A DNA stretch of 53,707 nucleotides from a virus (IMGVR_UViG_3300013132_000064:1-53707); one strand, 5' to 3'; counted from the stretch's first letter, positions 8,700-18,391 are shown. Numbers and translations: made by a program. Notes: a model not told the origin generated them from the letters alone.

Positions 8700-11600
8700 T
8701 AGCTATTACTTCTCGGCAAGCCAAGGCGAGCCAAGTCCTTTCTTTGTAGATCCACAATATATCTTCCGATATCTTCCTTAGACATATTCTCAGGAATATT
8801 ATATGTATTTTTTATTTGCACTACTGTAGGGCTACCTACGGCGGCTGCTTGATTCATTGTACCATTTCTTAGTGAATTAATATAGTCTGTATCGTAGACT
8901 CCTTCGGTTCCTGCCCTTAATATTGCTCCAACCTCTTGTCCATAACCTCCAGGAACAGCGCCATTCCAGTCATGGAACTTTCTAATTTCCCCAGCATACC
9001 CTCCCATTGCCATCTTCATAATATCAAATGGTCTCTTTGAGAAATCAGATATCTTTTTAAATCCGACTCCAGCTCCCTCAAAAAGAGATAGAATATCATA
9101 TCCCTTATCCTCTAAAACATTTGCGTATGTATTTCTTGAGTTTGCGGTAATTTTACCCAGCCATCCGCCTCTGTTGACTATTCCTTTTACTCCAACATCC
9201 TTTAGTACATTAGCCAGATTAAACCAAGCATATGGATTTAATCTAGATGTTGTTTCAGCTACAACTTCCCCTGCTGTGCCCTCTGCTTTTAATGCCCTTA
9301 GCAGGTGTTGATAATGCTCAAATTTTCTTCCTGGCAGTGCTAGCTTAGAAGGATTATTTAATGCGGCGCTAACCAATGCTTTGTACGCATCTGGGTTTTG
9401 AGAGAAAATGCTTGGAGCATTATGTCTTAAATCTATTACTTCGCTTGGCTTTAGCTTAGCAAATATTTCATATAGGTTTGATGTTTTGCCACGTGATAGC
9501 AATTCAGATCCAAACATTGATGCAGTAGTAATGTCGTCAGTAGCAAAGAACTTTCCTCCAAGCCATCCACCAGAACCTCCAGATCTGGCTGTGTCTAAAA
9601 TACCTTGCTCTAAATTTCCTCCATGGAACATTCTAGAAGATAAAAATTCCTCTAAAGATTTACTAGATGCAAATCCAGGCATATGCAAAGTATCTTTCAT
9701 TTTTACTGGGTTTCCAGTAAAAGGCAATTCTATTTTTGAAGAAAGCAGGCTTTCAAAGGTGCTTGCTTTGGGAGCCTCTATTGCAGCTTTTGCAACTTTA
9801 CCTGGGCCTGCGAAAGGAATGGCGGCCATTGCAAGATTTGCATAATCTCCCTTAGTTCCACTTCCACGAATTATTTCTGATACTCTTCTAACTAGGTCTG
9901 AAGTCATTAACTTATGCATCAATGGATTATGTATTCCCAGAACTTTTTCTGTGATTCCCAAAGATGCCAAGGCGTACATTTGTAATGCATTTAATCCCTT
10001 GCTAGAAGCTCCAGCAGCCATTCCCATCGCATGAGGAGCCGAGCTATAATTTACTGATCCGCCACCTTTAAGTTTCTTTGCATTTAATGCATCAAAAGTT
10101 TCTTTACCGTAGTGATCTACTGCTGCTGCACGTATTACATATTCCCCATCAGACAAATATGCTGGAATAGAATCAGATGTAGAAGTACCTGGGCCACTAA
10201 CTCCTCCGCCTGGCCCGTAATACTGTACCTGTCCACCAGAAGCCAACCTTTTAACGGTAACCCTATCTCCATTTACACTTGTTACTTCGTAGCGCTTTCC
10301 ACTAGTTGTACTAAATTGCGTTCCTTTAATTGGAGTAATGTCTGCATCTTCTAAAGCCTTTACATTTGTTTGGTAAACTGGAACGCCGCCAGCGCTACCG
10401 CCCTTTATGTTCTTATCATCTAAAGGCTTTTGAGTTGCGCCTGCGAATAGAGCAACTGCAGCAGCGAACGCATCAACAGAAGATTTAAATTGTGCATTTC
10501 CTCCTACTTGCTTATTAAGAGCATTTACAAGGCCCTGCGCCCAACCCATTTGATATACACTATCGCCTTGTCCATATGCGCTACGCATACTTCTTGCCGC
10601 AGTTTGAACTTCTATTGGCGAATCTTCGTCTAACATTTCTGCAAAAATAGTAGAAATTTCTTGTGCGTCTGCTCTACTCATTATATTTTTGCCAAAATTA
10701 CGTAAAGCAATTTCTTCTAATCTATCTCTATAGCTTTCGAGTTGAGCCAAGTCTGCTGCTTTTTGAGTAGCATTTGCTGTTTTGGCATTATAAGAATCTT
10801 GAGCTTGCTTTAATTCTTTTTGCAAATCCTCAATTCTTTTTTCTAACTTATCAATTTTTGTATCATAAGTATCATTAATCTTGTCTCTAGTAAGCTGTCT
10901 TTGTCTATCTGCAACTAATTTTTCTATGGCCAGCTGTTCTTGTGCTGCAAGAGCTAGGTCTCCTGTGGCTACTGCTTGACTGTATCTAATTTGTGCTTGA
11001 GATAACTGGACCTCATACGTTTGGGCCTGCTCTTGAACATCTAGAGCTTTAAGCCTTGCAGCCCTTTCTTCTTGCAATGCTTTTATTGTTTTTTGAATAT
11101 TGTCTATTTTATTCTTATAATAATCTTCGTCAACCTTTTTTAATTTAGCAACTACGTCCTTGGCATCTTTAGCCTCTTTCTTAACTCTTGCAATTATATT
11201 GGCCAAAGGTAATAGTGGGTTTTTAGATCCTTTCGATGTATCTTCAGTAACTGAATTCATAACATTCTGCACAATTGCCAAATTCTTTGCAAATGCTGCT
11301 GCCTGCTCTGCCCCCATGGCAGCTAAGTTTACGATTTCTCCAAATCCAGCCTGATAAAGCATTATCTTTGCTGTAATGCTTTCTATTGTTTCCGCTGCTC
11401 CTAGTATTGCACTATAAATTATATTTTCATTTTTTAACGCTTCAAGATTATCTTCAGATATTTCTTTTTGTGCGCCCTTCATCTTGGAAATTTTTTCCAT
11501 AGTTAATTCAAGGGCATCTGCTTGATCTAGAATATTTTCATTTTCATCTTTTGTTCCTACCAGAGCATCCTTATATATAATGATAGAATTTAATAAAGTG

Positions 11601-14600
11601 TCTAGGCCTCTGTTGAATTCTTCTGCATTGAAGTCTTCGCTCTCCAATTCATTTTTAAGAGCTTTAATAAGCATAGAGATTCCGCTTACAGAATCTGATA
11701 TTGAGGTAAAGTCTTTTGATGTAATTGCAGCTAAAGCCTGTCCCGCCTTTTCTGAAGCTCTAATAATTGCATATATTTGATTTGTAGCTTCTTGGGCCGA
11801 CATTCCCATAGCAACAAATTGAGCCTTAATTTGTGCAGCATATTCAACGACTCTACCAGAGTCTATGTTGTTAAATGCCTCTACATAATCTTGTTGATTT
11901 TCTTTAGCATTTTTTATTGCGTCTCTTAACTCTTTTATTGTAAGAGTTAAACCAGGGGTTCCTGTTCTTGTGTAAGACTGGTAAGTTGATTTTACTTTAG
12001 CCCTATGTAATTCTAGCTTTTCATTTATGTCTTTAATACGATCAGACATCTCTTTATATTTTTTAATTCCTACTGAGCTAAATGAATCTTCAGTTCCGCC
12101 AAAAGCTAATCTATTTGCTTTTCCTGCTTCCTCTGCCGACTTTTTCCAGGAAATCAGTCCTTTTACAATTAAGGTTATTGCAGTAATGACTAGGCCAGGA
12201 ATGGTCAAAGATTTAAGTATTTTAAATAATCCTCCAGCAGAAGTAGATGCAGCTTTTAATCCCATGATAATTTGTGGCAAGAAGGAGCCTGCAATTCCTC
12301 CTACAATTGAACCCATTGAGCCGAAAGAAGATCCAACCATACTTCCGCCAAGTCCGCCAACCATTCCATATCCAAGCATTCTTCCCATGCCCATGCTCTT
12401 TGGTCCTGGCCCAGGGACAACATTGCCGTTCTGTATATTTAAAGGCATGGAGGTTGGGCCTGGAAGATATCCAGACATTCTTAATCTATCTGATATGCGT
12501 GGCCTATAAGATGTGGAAGGAGGAGTTACAATTGGTGTTGGATAAATTGGAGTTCCACCAATACCCATAGTTGCTTGACTTGCTCTTCTATCTGTTACTG
12601 TATATCCTGGTCTTTGATTATCTCCATAAAATCTTCTTCCTCTTCTGACCGTTCCGCCAGCACGAGTTCTTCCAACCCTTCCGCCTCTATTAAAGCTGTG
12701 CTGAGCGGCCTTTTGATAAGAAGAATACAAAGCACTAATTTCTCTTGACATTGCATCATCAACTATATTTCCCCACTTAGTTTCCGATAATGGCTTATCT
12801 CCAAGCTTTGTCATTGCTTTATTTACTCTGCCTAGAGTACGTGATGCTGCTCTATATGCTACCTTATACGGGACTCCTGAATTTGTTAGATGAGAAATTA
12901 AAGAAATTAAATGTTCTGGACGTCTTGATGATTGCAACCACATATTTCCTGTGGCTGAACCATTTCTTAAAGCAGCATTAAAATCTTTAGTAATTGTTAT
13001 TAAATTATCTGGCAGCAATTGATATTTTTTAGATGCGGTTGCTCCGCCTGGCATAGTTCCAAATCTTTGTTGTATTTGAGCTCCTGTTAATATTCTGCTG
13101 GATCCTTGCATTGGGAATCCAGAAAGAGATCTTAAAAATCTACTAGTTATTACATGACCAAGAACTTCATTTTGATTACGCTCTCCAAATCTTATTGAAC
13201 TATCCCAAGCAGATCCAGATCTTCTATATAAAGCATGATAAGGAGTCGGACCGTATGCTACCCCTGGATCAAATACTCTTGGAGAATTGCTTGATCTGCT
13301 GCCAGATGCACCTGTGTCATAAAATCTTCTTGCTCCACGGGCTATATTTGGATTCCATTGAGTTAGTCCAGATAAAATTCTTTGTATCGCACCACCAGCA
13401 AATCTATTTTGAACTGGAACAACCATTGCTCTACCTTCATTAAGAGCTCGCATTCCATCTGGATCCTGTTGCGCTACATCTTTGCGGATAACAAATTCTC
13501 CTGGAGTAAGCATTGCAGGAACTACATCTGCATTTACATTAGGACCTGGAACCTGGTCTCCGTCATTATAAAATACCTTTCCGCCATCATTAAATTTAGG
13601 AAGTCTTGTTACTTCTATAGAGTATGGTGCTCCGTAAGTTCTTATTCCACGAAGACGGCCAAACTCTTCGAGCACTCCACGACTAGACCCCCTCTTAAAC
13701 ATATCTCGTAAATTATATTTGCCTGAAGGGTCTGTAGCAGGTTGATCTATTAGTGGAGCTTTTCTAGGATCAAACGGAAGTCCACGAAGAGCTGCGTATT
13801 GAGCAAGCTCTGCAGTCATTTCTGCATCTATTTGAGCATTAAGCGCAAGAATTCTAGCTCTAGCTTGGTCTACAGTAATTTTAGCAGCACGAAGCTCTGC
13901 TACTATAGCTGCAGATTCATTAGCAGCTTTTGTTGCAAATTTTGATGTTATGGGCAAAAGATCATCATATGTATTTAAAAGATCGGAATTTATTGTTCCG
14001 CCAAGAGCAACTGTTTTCTTGATTACTTCAACTTCTTGTTGAGTTCTCATAGAAAGTGTTCCCATTAATGCATGGAATTTTGCTGCTTCTTGAGAAACTA
14101 TTCCTGTTGAAACTCCTCCAATAGAAGTTAATCCTTCTATATTAGGAAGCCTATCATGCATGTAAATTTGTGGCGCTGCGCCTATTCTTTGATTTACTGG
14201 AATAGCTCCTGGAACTACTCCAAATATTCCACCAGAAGCAAATCCGCTCTTTCTTGGATTTATATGAGAGAACGCTCTAGTTCCTTCTTCTCCAACAAGA
14301 GGATGTGTCGGATCCACATATCTTCCAGAACCGCCAGGCATAAGAGTACTTCCTGCTAATGTGCTTATTGCTGGGCGGACAGATATGTTTCCATTATTTA
14401 CTGCAGTTTGTAAAAGATTAAATTCATCTACTAAATTTCTTAATGCTTGTTCCAATATAGCTGCAGCTTGAGCATCGCTATAGAATGTGTCTCCTAGTGT
14501 CTTGGCTGCATGCTGTGCTGCAATAATTTCTGGGGTGAGCATCTTCCAGCCCTTAGATCCAGCAAACAAGGATTTTAGATTAGTTGCTCCTTTTAATATA

Positions 14601-16294
14601 TATCCAGCAAAGTTTGCCAAAACACCAGTTAGCATAATTATTGGTCCAGCAATTGCTGTAAAGCCAGCAAAAGCAGTAATTAATTTTTTAACAGGATCTG
14701 GTAAGCGATTTAAAAACTTTAAAAGCTTTGTTACAATATTTATAAATTTTGTTCCTATATCAAGAAACTCTTCTCCAAGCGTTGACATTTCTGCTTTTAA
14801 AGATTCTATGGCTCTTCTGTATTGTCCAGAAGCTGAATCGGTGACTGCTGATAATTCTCGACCCGCCAATTCCTCCAAGTCTCCAGCACTTGCTTTCATT
14901 AAATCTAAAACTTGTAAGGTTTGGCTGCCTTGCTTTCCAAGGTTTTCAAATAACGCATTTAGTCTTGAAAACTGAAACTTACCAAACAATTGTTCAATAG
15001 CCTGTTGCTTAGATAAAGGATCTAATTTATCTAAAGCTGCTTGTAATGCGAATAGGGTAGCGGTTGTATCTCCAGCATTATTCTTTACTATTCCTAATAA
15101 ATCTATTCCGAATCCTTCAAACTTTTTTACCGCCACATCTGTTGGGTTAATTAAAGATGCCAATGCTGACTTTAAAGCATTTGCTCCTTCAGATGCATTA
15201 ATACCGCCTTCACGCATAGCTGTTAAATAAAGAGCAAGATCTTGTATACTTCCGCCCAATCCTTTAATTACTGGTCCAGCTTTTGGAATTGCTTCAACAA
15301 GATCATTTAGCGTTGTTGATGTTTGGTTTTCAACTGCGTTTAAAAAGTTGATAGATTCAGATAGCTGATCTGTGTTTTGCTTAAATGCACTCTGTATAGC
15401 TAGAGTTGCTTTCATAGCTTCTTGACGATCTACTTCGCCAAGTACAGCAAGCCTTGTTGTTTCTTTTAATGAACCTAAAAGATCTTCGCCAGTTTTCCCA
15501 GTAGCTGCGATATCAGCAGCCAAAGAAATGGTTTCTTTAAAGTTAACCCCCATGGTTGTTGCTAATTCTTTAGAGGTCTTTGTTATTTCCGCTCTTACAG
15601 CTCCAAGCTCTTTTGCAGTAGTGCCACTTACATCTCCATAAACCTTAGTAAGTCTTACAAGCTCTTGATCGGCTTCTCTAAATGCTTTAGCAGCCGCTGC
15701 GCCAAATGCGGCAATAGGAACTGTTAGTCCTACCGTTAACTGACGTCCAGCCCACTGAGTATTCTTACCCCAGTTGATAAGAGAGGTGGCGCCTTCATTA
15801 ATTGCACGATTCATTATTTGCAATTCCATGTTGGCTAGTTTTGTTTTATTTTTTATTAAATCCAGTCCTCTTGGAATATGAACTTCATACTGCATGAGGC
15901 CTTGAGCATTTCTGCCCAATGGTTGCATAACAGCATTTTGTAGCATTACTTGCTGTCTAGCTAAGTCTCTTATTAATCCGCCACTTGTTTTAGCATGTTG
16001 CTGAAATGCTGAGTAAAAATCTCTAAGCTTTAGTCTTCCAGCGTCTAATCCTTTTCCAAATTTTTCTACATCGGAATGTAAAGTAACAAAGTGAGACCCG
16101 AATTGCCCAGTGCTTCTTAGGGTTTCTCCAAATGAATTGTTTATTACTTTTACTTGAGATGCTACTGTTTTACCAGCAGAAGATAAACTTTGCTGAAGGT
16201 TTTGTAAACTAGCCGTAGCCCTGTGCACTTCAGACACAAGGCTAGACAGATCTGCTCTGGCGACTATATTAGTTATAATCTGCTCGTCGGCCAT
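8699..16294 (-). CDS. Tail tape measure protein with ART-like C-terminal insert
   Basis: This 2531-residue protein is by far the largest gene product, lies after the tail chaperones and sets tail length. Residues about 165-400 form the TP901-type tape measure core (NWGKNTQWAGRQLTVGL, KELATTMGVNFKE, SINFLNAVENQT). Hydrophobic stretches are at about 540-570 and 1300-1385 (Gly-rich, then IPGLVITAITLIVKG). Two TPGEFVIRK / SDGEYVIRA motifs of the type found in long tape measures lie near 925 and 2050. A coiled coil covers about 1690-1860. At 2222-2258 the patch MFHGGN ... GGKFFATDD ... MFG looks like an ADP-ribosyltransferase fold (His2224, FF2249-2250). AAGGAG lies 9 bases before the ATG. At about 1.5 angstrom per residue the tail would be about 380 nm, an upper estimate. 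Confidence 0.95.
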   Translation of the reverse strand: MADEQIITNIVARADLSSLVSEVHRATASLQNLQQSLSSAGKTVASQVKVINNSFGETLRSTGQFGSHFVTLHSDVEKFGKGLDAGRLKLRDFYSAFQQHAKTSGGLIRDLARQQVMLQNAVMQPLGRNAQGLMQYEVHIPRGLDLIKNKTKLANMELQIMNRAINEGATSLINWGKNTQWAGRQLTVGLTVPIAAFGAAAAKAFREADQELVRLTKVYGDVSGTTAKELGAVRAEITKTSKELATTMGVNFKETISLAADIAATGKTGEDLLGSLKETTRLAVLGEVDRQEAMKATLAIQSAFKQNTDQLSESINFLNAVENQTSTTLNDLVEAIPKAGPVIKGLGGSIQDLALYLTAMREGGINASEGANALKSALASLINPTDVAVKKFEGFGIDLLGIVKNNAGDTTATLFALQAALDKLDPLSKQQAIEQLFGKFQFSRLNALFENLGKQGSQTLQVLDLMKASAGDLEELAGRELSAVTDSASGQYRRAIESLKAEMSTLGEEFLDIGTKFINIVTKLLKFLNRLPDPVKKLITAFAGFTAIAGPIIMLTGVLANFAGYILKGATNLKSLFAGSKGWKMLTPEIIAAQHAAKTLGDTFYSDAQAAAILEQALRNLVDEFNLLQTAVNNGNISVRPAISTLAGSTLMPGGSGRYVDPTHPLVGEEGTRAFSHINPRKSGFASGGIFGVVPGAIPVNQRIGAAPQIYMHDRLPNIEGLTSIGGVSTGIVSQEAAKFHALMGTLSMRTQQEVEVIKKTVALGGTINSDLLNTYDDLLPITSKFATKAANESAAIVAELRAAKITVDQARARILALNAQIDAEMTAELAQYAALRGLPFDPRKAPLIDQPATDPSGKYNLRDMFKRGSSRGVLEEFGRLRGIRTYGAPYSIEVTRLPKFNDGGKVFYNDGDQVPGPNVNADVVPAMLTPGEFVIRKDVAQQDPDGMRALNEGRAMVVPVQNRFAGGAIQRILSGLTQWNPNIARGARRFYDTGASGSRSSNSPRVFDPGVAYGPTPYHALYRRSGSAWDSSIRFGERNQNEVLGHVITSRFLRSLSGFPMQGSSRILTGAQIQQRFGTMPGGATASKKYQLLPDNLITITKDFNAALRNGSATGNMWLQSSRRPEHLISLISHLTNSGVPYKVAYRAASRTLGRVNKAMTKLGDKPLSETKWGNIVDDAMSREISALYSSYQKAAQHSFNRGGRVGRTRAGGTVRRGRRFYGDNQRPGYTVTDRRASQATMGIGGTPIYPTPIVTPPSTSYRPRISDRLRMSGYLPGPTSMPLNIQNGNVVPGPGPKSMGMGRMLGYGMVGGLGGSMVGSSFGSMGSIVGGIAGSFLPQIIMGLKAASTSAGGLFKILKSLTIPGLVITAITLIVKGLISWKKSAEEAGKANRLAFGGTEDSFSSVGIKKYKEMSDRIKDINEKLELHRAKVKSTYQSYTRTGTPGLTLTIKELRDAIKNAKENQQDYVEAFNNIDSGRVVEYAAQIKAQFVAMGMSAQEATNQIYAIIRASEKAGQALAAITSKDFTSISDSVSGISMLIKALKNELESEDFNAEEFNRGLDTLLNSIIIYKDALVGTKDENENILDQADALELTMEKISKMKGAQKEISEDNLEALKNENIIYSAILGAAETIESITAKIMLYQAGFGEIVNLAAMGAEQAAAFAKNLAIVQNVMNSVTEDTSKGSKNPLLPLANIIARVKKEAKDAKDVVAKLKKVDEDYYKNKIDNIQKTIKALQEERAARLKALDVQEQAQTYEVQLSQAQIRYSQAVATGDLALAAQEQLAIEKLVADRQRQLTRDKINDTYDTKIDKLEKRIEDLQKELKQAQDSYNAKTANATQKAADLAQLESYRDRLEEIALRNFGKNIMSRADAQEISTIFAEMLDEDSPIEVQTAARSMRSAYGQGDSVYQMGWAQGLVNALNKQVGGNAQFKSSVDAFAAAVALFAGATQKPLDDKNIKGGSAGGVPVYQTNVKALEDADITPIKGTQFSTTSGKRYEVTSVNGDRVTVKRLASGGQVQYYGPGGGVSGPGTSTSDSIPAYLSDGEYVIRAAAVDHYGKETFDALNAKKLKGGGSVNYSSAPHAMGMAAGASSKGLNALQMYALASLGITEKVLGIHNPLMHKLMTSDLVRRVSEIIRGSGTKGDYANLAMAAIPFAGPGKVAKAAIEAPKASTFESLLSSKIELPFTGNPVKMKDTLHMPGFASSKSLEEFLSSRMFHGGNLEQGILDTARSGGSGGWLGGKFFATDDITTASMFGSELLSRGKTSNLYEIFAKLKPSEVIDLRHNAPSIFSQNPDAYKALVSAALNNPSKLALPGRKFEHYQHLLRALKAEGTAGEVVAETTSRLNPYAWFNLANVLKDVGVKGIVNRGGWLGKITANSRNTYANVLEDKGYDILSLFEGAGVGFKKISDFSKRPFDIMKMAMGGYAGEIRKFHDWNGAVPGGYGQEVGAILRAGTEGVYDTDYINSLRNGTMNQAAAVGSPTVVQIKNTYNIPENMSKEDIGRYIVDLQRKDLARLGLPRSNS

Positions 16295-16300
16295 TAGTAA

Positions 16301-16959
16301 CTACTCCTTAGAATAACCTAGTCCCATTCCGATTCCGAATCCAGCTTCTGATGCGAACACTCCTTGTAGCGAAACGATATCTTCTCCGTCTGCATCTACC
16401 CCCAGTGCTCTTCTTCTTACATCCTCGAAGGTGGGACCTGTTTTCTCTGCATTATCATCTAAAGATATACCTTTAAGTGATGCTGCAAACTTTCTCTGGT
16501 TTTCTTCCTTCTCCCTCATTGATGTCAATGTTTGAAGAAGTTCTGGCATTGATAGCGAATCCTCTAGGTCTTCGTAATTTTTCCAATGACCTAAAAGAAA
16601 CACTTCGCCTTCTAAAGCGGCTAGATCTAGTTCTGACCAGCCAGAACCGCTGCCGCTAGAAGGTTTGGGTCGTCCATCTTAATCCCTCCACACACTTCTA
16701 GTATGCGATTGATTGTTGGAACGTCCAATGCGTCTTCCAATGTTTCTCTATCTTTTACCAAATCTGGTAGTTGTTTTTCTAATGCAACTGCACACGCATC
16801 TATAAGAATTGTTAATGTTTCATCTTCTGTCTGTGATGTTGCTGTTTTTTGAATCGCCGCCATAAACTTGCGGAGTTCCTTAATTGATAGCGGCTTAAGT
16901 TTAACCTTAGCGCCATTTTGTAGTTCGATTTCTTCTACGTTATATACTGTAGTAGCCAA
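16301..16959 (-). CDS. Tail assembly chaperone G-T, made by -1 ribosomal frameshift
   Basis: This is the fusion product of the tail chaperone pair. Translation starts at TTG 16959, and at CCCAAAC (16663-16669) ribosomes slip back one base and continue to the stop at 16301, giving about 219 residues. The -1 frame is open across the whole junction and reads a Ser/Gly linker (SSGSGSGW) followed by an acidic region, then FLLGHWKNYEDLED and a helical segment. The downstream part has no good start of its own: a GTG at 16603 has no convincing Shine-Dalgarno. In lambda the T part binds tube protein while G coats the tape measure. The gene lies between tube and tape measure, exactly as in other siphophages. 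The frameshift itself is predicted. Confidence 0.85.
16616..16669 (-). promoter_or_regulatory. -1 frameshift signal: CCCAAAC slippery site with nested stems
   Basis: The zero frame reads ..C CCA AAC, so P-site CCA re-pairs as CCC and A-site AAC as AAA. Five bases downstream a 6-bp outer stem begins: AGCGGC (16652-16657) pairs with GCCGCT (16616-16621). It encloses an inner 6-bp hairpin: GTTCTG (16642-16647) with CAGAAC (16630-16635). The zero-frame stop (16627-16629) lies within the structure. Heptamer, spacer and structure fit the standard -1 frameshift design. Confidence 0.85.
16627..16959 (-). CDS. Tail assembly chaperone G (zero-frame product)
   Basis: The product is 110 residues. I place the start at TTG 16959 because AAGGAGGA lies about 4 bases upstream and the resulting N-terminus, (M)ATTVYNVEEIELQNG, is a natural one; an earlier TTG at 16983 has no ribosome site and lies next to a predicted -10 element. 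The sequence (KVKLKPLSIKELRKFM, then helices LTILIDACAVALEKQL) resembles gpG-type chaperones of siphophages. It would coat the tape measure before tube polymerisation. Its terminal residues overlap the frameshift signal, and a minority of ribosomes should make the G-T fusion instead. Confidence 0.85.
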   Translation of the reverse strand: MATTVYNVEEIELQNGAKVKLKPLSIKELRKFMAAIQKTATSQTEDETLTILIDACAVALEKQLPDLVKDRETLEDALDVPTINRILEVCGGIKMDDPNLLAAAVLAGQN

Positions 16960-16985
16960 TTTATCCTCCTTGGATAGTCTCAATT

Positions 16986-17014
16986 ATTATAACATATAGA
17001 TATTAAGGAGACAA
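16986..17014 (-). promoter_or_regulatory. Sigma70-like promoter for chaperone/tape measure unit
   Basis: TTGTCT (17009-17014), a 17-base spacer and TATAAT (16986-16991) lie directly after the tail-tube terminator and upstream of the chaperone gene. The -10 is consensus and the -35 matches 4 of 6. Initiation would be expected near 16979, leaving a leader that contains the AAGGAGGA ribosome site. Confidence 0.65.
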
Positions 17015-17016
17015 AC

Positions 17017-17040
17017 GAAAAGCCCCCATTTCTGGGGGCT
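17017..17040 (-). terminator. Intrinsic terminator after the tail tube gene
   Basis: A perfect 8-bp GC-rich stem (AGCCCCCA with TGGGGGCT, 4-base loop, 17021-17040) is followed on the minus strand by TTTTCGTTT. It begins 21 bases after the tail tube stop. It should end most tube transcripts before the chaperone gene. Confidence 0.85.
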
Positions 17041-17061
17041 CCCGTGACTACCTAAAATAAA

Positions 17062-17760
17062 TTAGGCTGGTGTCCAAGTACGATCAATAATCTTTCCGTA
17101 CTCTGATCCAGAATAATTTGAATCTGGGAGCAAGCGGAATGTTACTGGGAAAGTAGTTGGTGTATTACGAGCAAGGGTGAATTGTGACTGTTGTACAGAC
17201 AAAACACGACGTGCGTAATAAATGCGCTCTGAGTAAGTTGAAGCTTCTGTTGGAGCTTGTCCTATACCGATAAGCTGACGCTCTGTTGGCTGAACGCCAA
17301 GAGCACCTGCCTCAAGTCCTAGAACCTGTGATCCTGCTGAACCTGTAAGCGTTGATTGTGCCTGTCCAAAAACAACTAGAACGTTTTCTAGTGTACCTTC
17401 GGACAATTCTGTTGCAATCATAACCTCCATCGCAGACTTAAATAGCTTTGCTGTATCAAGCAACTGGTCAACAGTTACTGAATCGTATGTTGGGTTATAA
17501 GTGATCTGAAGACCATTGTTTGTAAAACCTACGTTACGATATGAGTTATCTGCACCTTGCGCTGCGTCTAGTGTTACACGATATGAAGCAGCACTGTTGT
17601 ATGCTGGTACGCCATTCTTAGCTCCAGAAGTAGCAGTACGTGCTACGCCTGGCTCAGAGTTTTCAACCTGTGTAGCATAGTTAGCGGTGGTGGAATCACG
17701 CTGTGTGATGTAAAGCGGTGAAGCACCGACTAGAATTTGCTTGGCTGAGTTAAATGCCAT
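17062..17760 (-). CDS. Major tail (tube) protein
   Basis: The 232-residue protein sits just before the chaperone pair, the usual place of the tube protein. It is beta-rich without long hydrophobic stretches (motifs NVGFTNNGLQITYNPTYD, GTLENVLVVFGQ, ERIYYARRVLSVQQSQFTL, PTTFPVTFRLLPD), which fits a gpV-like tube subunit. It has its own predicted promoter, a strong AGGAGGT ribosome site and its own terminator, as expected for a highly abundant virion protein. Codon choice appears to use more GC-ending codons (for example CGT, GCA/GTT mixtures with ACC and CGC) than the AT-rich fibre genes, a feature it shares with the capsid gene. Confidence is high from position plus expression signals. Confidence 0.88.
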   Translation of the reverse strand: MAFNSAKQILVGASPLYITQRDSTTANYATQVENSEPGVARTATSGAKNGVPAYNSAASYRVTLDAAQGADNSYRNVGFTNNGLQITYNPTYDSVTVDQLLDTAKLFKSAMEVMIATELSEGTLENVLVVFGQAQSTLTGSAGSQVLGLEAGALGVQPTERQLIGIGQAPTEASTYSERIYYARRVLSVQQSQFTLARNTPTTFPVTFRLLPDSNYSGSEYGKIIDRTWTPA

Positions 17761-17846
17761 TGTTTCTTACCTCCTGTATAAAGAATACATATATATATAT
17801 ATTTTTTCAATCTGTAAATCTTGGCTGGCTAGGCCCTTTCCTCTAT

Positions 17847-17860
17847 GTCTAATTTTAGAC
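17847..17860. repeat. Small inverted repeat over the tail-tube -10 element
   Basis: GTCTAA and TTAGAC arms of 6 bases, separated by 2, form a perfect inverted repeat that covers the TAAAAT at 17852-17857. It could be an operator for a dimeric protein, or chance. The identical promoter at 23525-23553 does not carry the same repeat. Confidence 0.3.
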
Positions 17861-17880
17861 TAAAAAGGGTCATAAGGCAA
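17852..17880 (-). promoter_or_regulatory. Promoter of the tail tube gene (TTGCCT-17-TAAAAT)
   Basis: TTGCCT (17875-17880), 17 bases, TAAAAT (17852-17857) lie in the 121-base gap between the preceding gene and the tube gene. The same two hexamers with the same spacing precede the protease-capsid unit at 23525-23553. The expected leader is about 85 bases and includes an alternating TA tract near 17790-17800 and the AGGAGGT site. Confidence 0.65.
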
Positions 17881-17881
17881 A

Positions 17882-18391
17882 CTATACGAATCGGCCTTCA
17901 GTATTTACATGCCTAGAGTATTTGACCTCTAAAACGACGTCCGTAGACAAGAACCCAGACAGTTCTTCAGATGGCTCTGTGGCTGAAATGTCGGCTATGA
18001 ATATGCTATAGAATTTAAACTTGTTGGACGGAGGCATAAAATAATTTATATCTCTTCCCGACTCGTCCATTCTTCTGTATAGGTCCATCATTAAATTCCT
18101 AATAGCCACGATCTCTGAAAAGTCTGTCGAGTATATTGTGAATAGTATTTGCTCGCAACATACCACCCAGTTATCTTCATATGATAGGCCTACCTTGTCA
18201 TAGACTATATGGGTCTTCCCGCTCAAAAACTGATTCATTTCAGCAAGCTGCTGTACTGGAATTATGGGGGTTATTTCTTCATCGATATTATCGCTATAAT
18301 AATCCGAGGCATCTAGTATGCCAGTGGACTTTAAGTTATCCCAAAGATGCTTCCTTATGTCGAACATAGGGTCTAATTTATAATCTGTCAT
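17882..18391 (-). CDS. Tail terminator-like connector protein
   Basis: I place the start at ATG 18391 because GGAGGA lies 6 bases upstream; a longer reading would need a TTG inside that ribosome site. The protein is about 169 residues with an alpha/beta pattern (WVVCCEQILFTIYSTDFSEI, RNLMMDLYRRMDESG, LSTDVVLEVKYSRH). It is the last of the connector genes before the tail tube, the usual position of the tail terminator, which caps the finished tube and joins it to the head. The family assignment rests on order and size only. It starts 4 bases after the previous stop. Confidence 0.55.
   Translation of the reverse strand: MTDYKLDPMFDIRKHLWDNLKSTGILDASDYYSDNIDEEITPIIPVQQLAEMNQFLSGKTHIVYDKVGLSYEDNWVVCCEQILFTIYSTDFSEIVAIRNLMMDLYRRMDESGRDINYFMPPSNKFKFYSIFIADISATEPSEELSGFLSTDVVLEVKYSRHVNTEGRFV

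Noticed and set aside
12027-14975. Several plus-strand open frames of 60-160 codons
   Set aside because: They lie within the tape measure gene, whose frame is continuous and has clear protein motifs. They have no starts or neighbours that support them.
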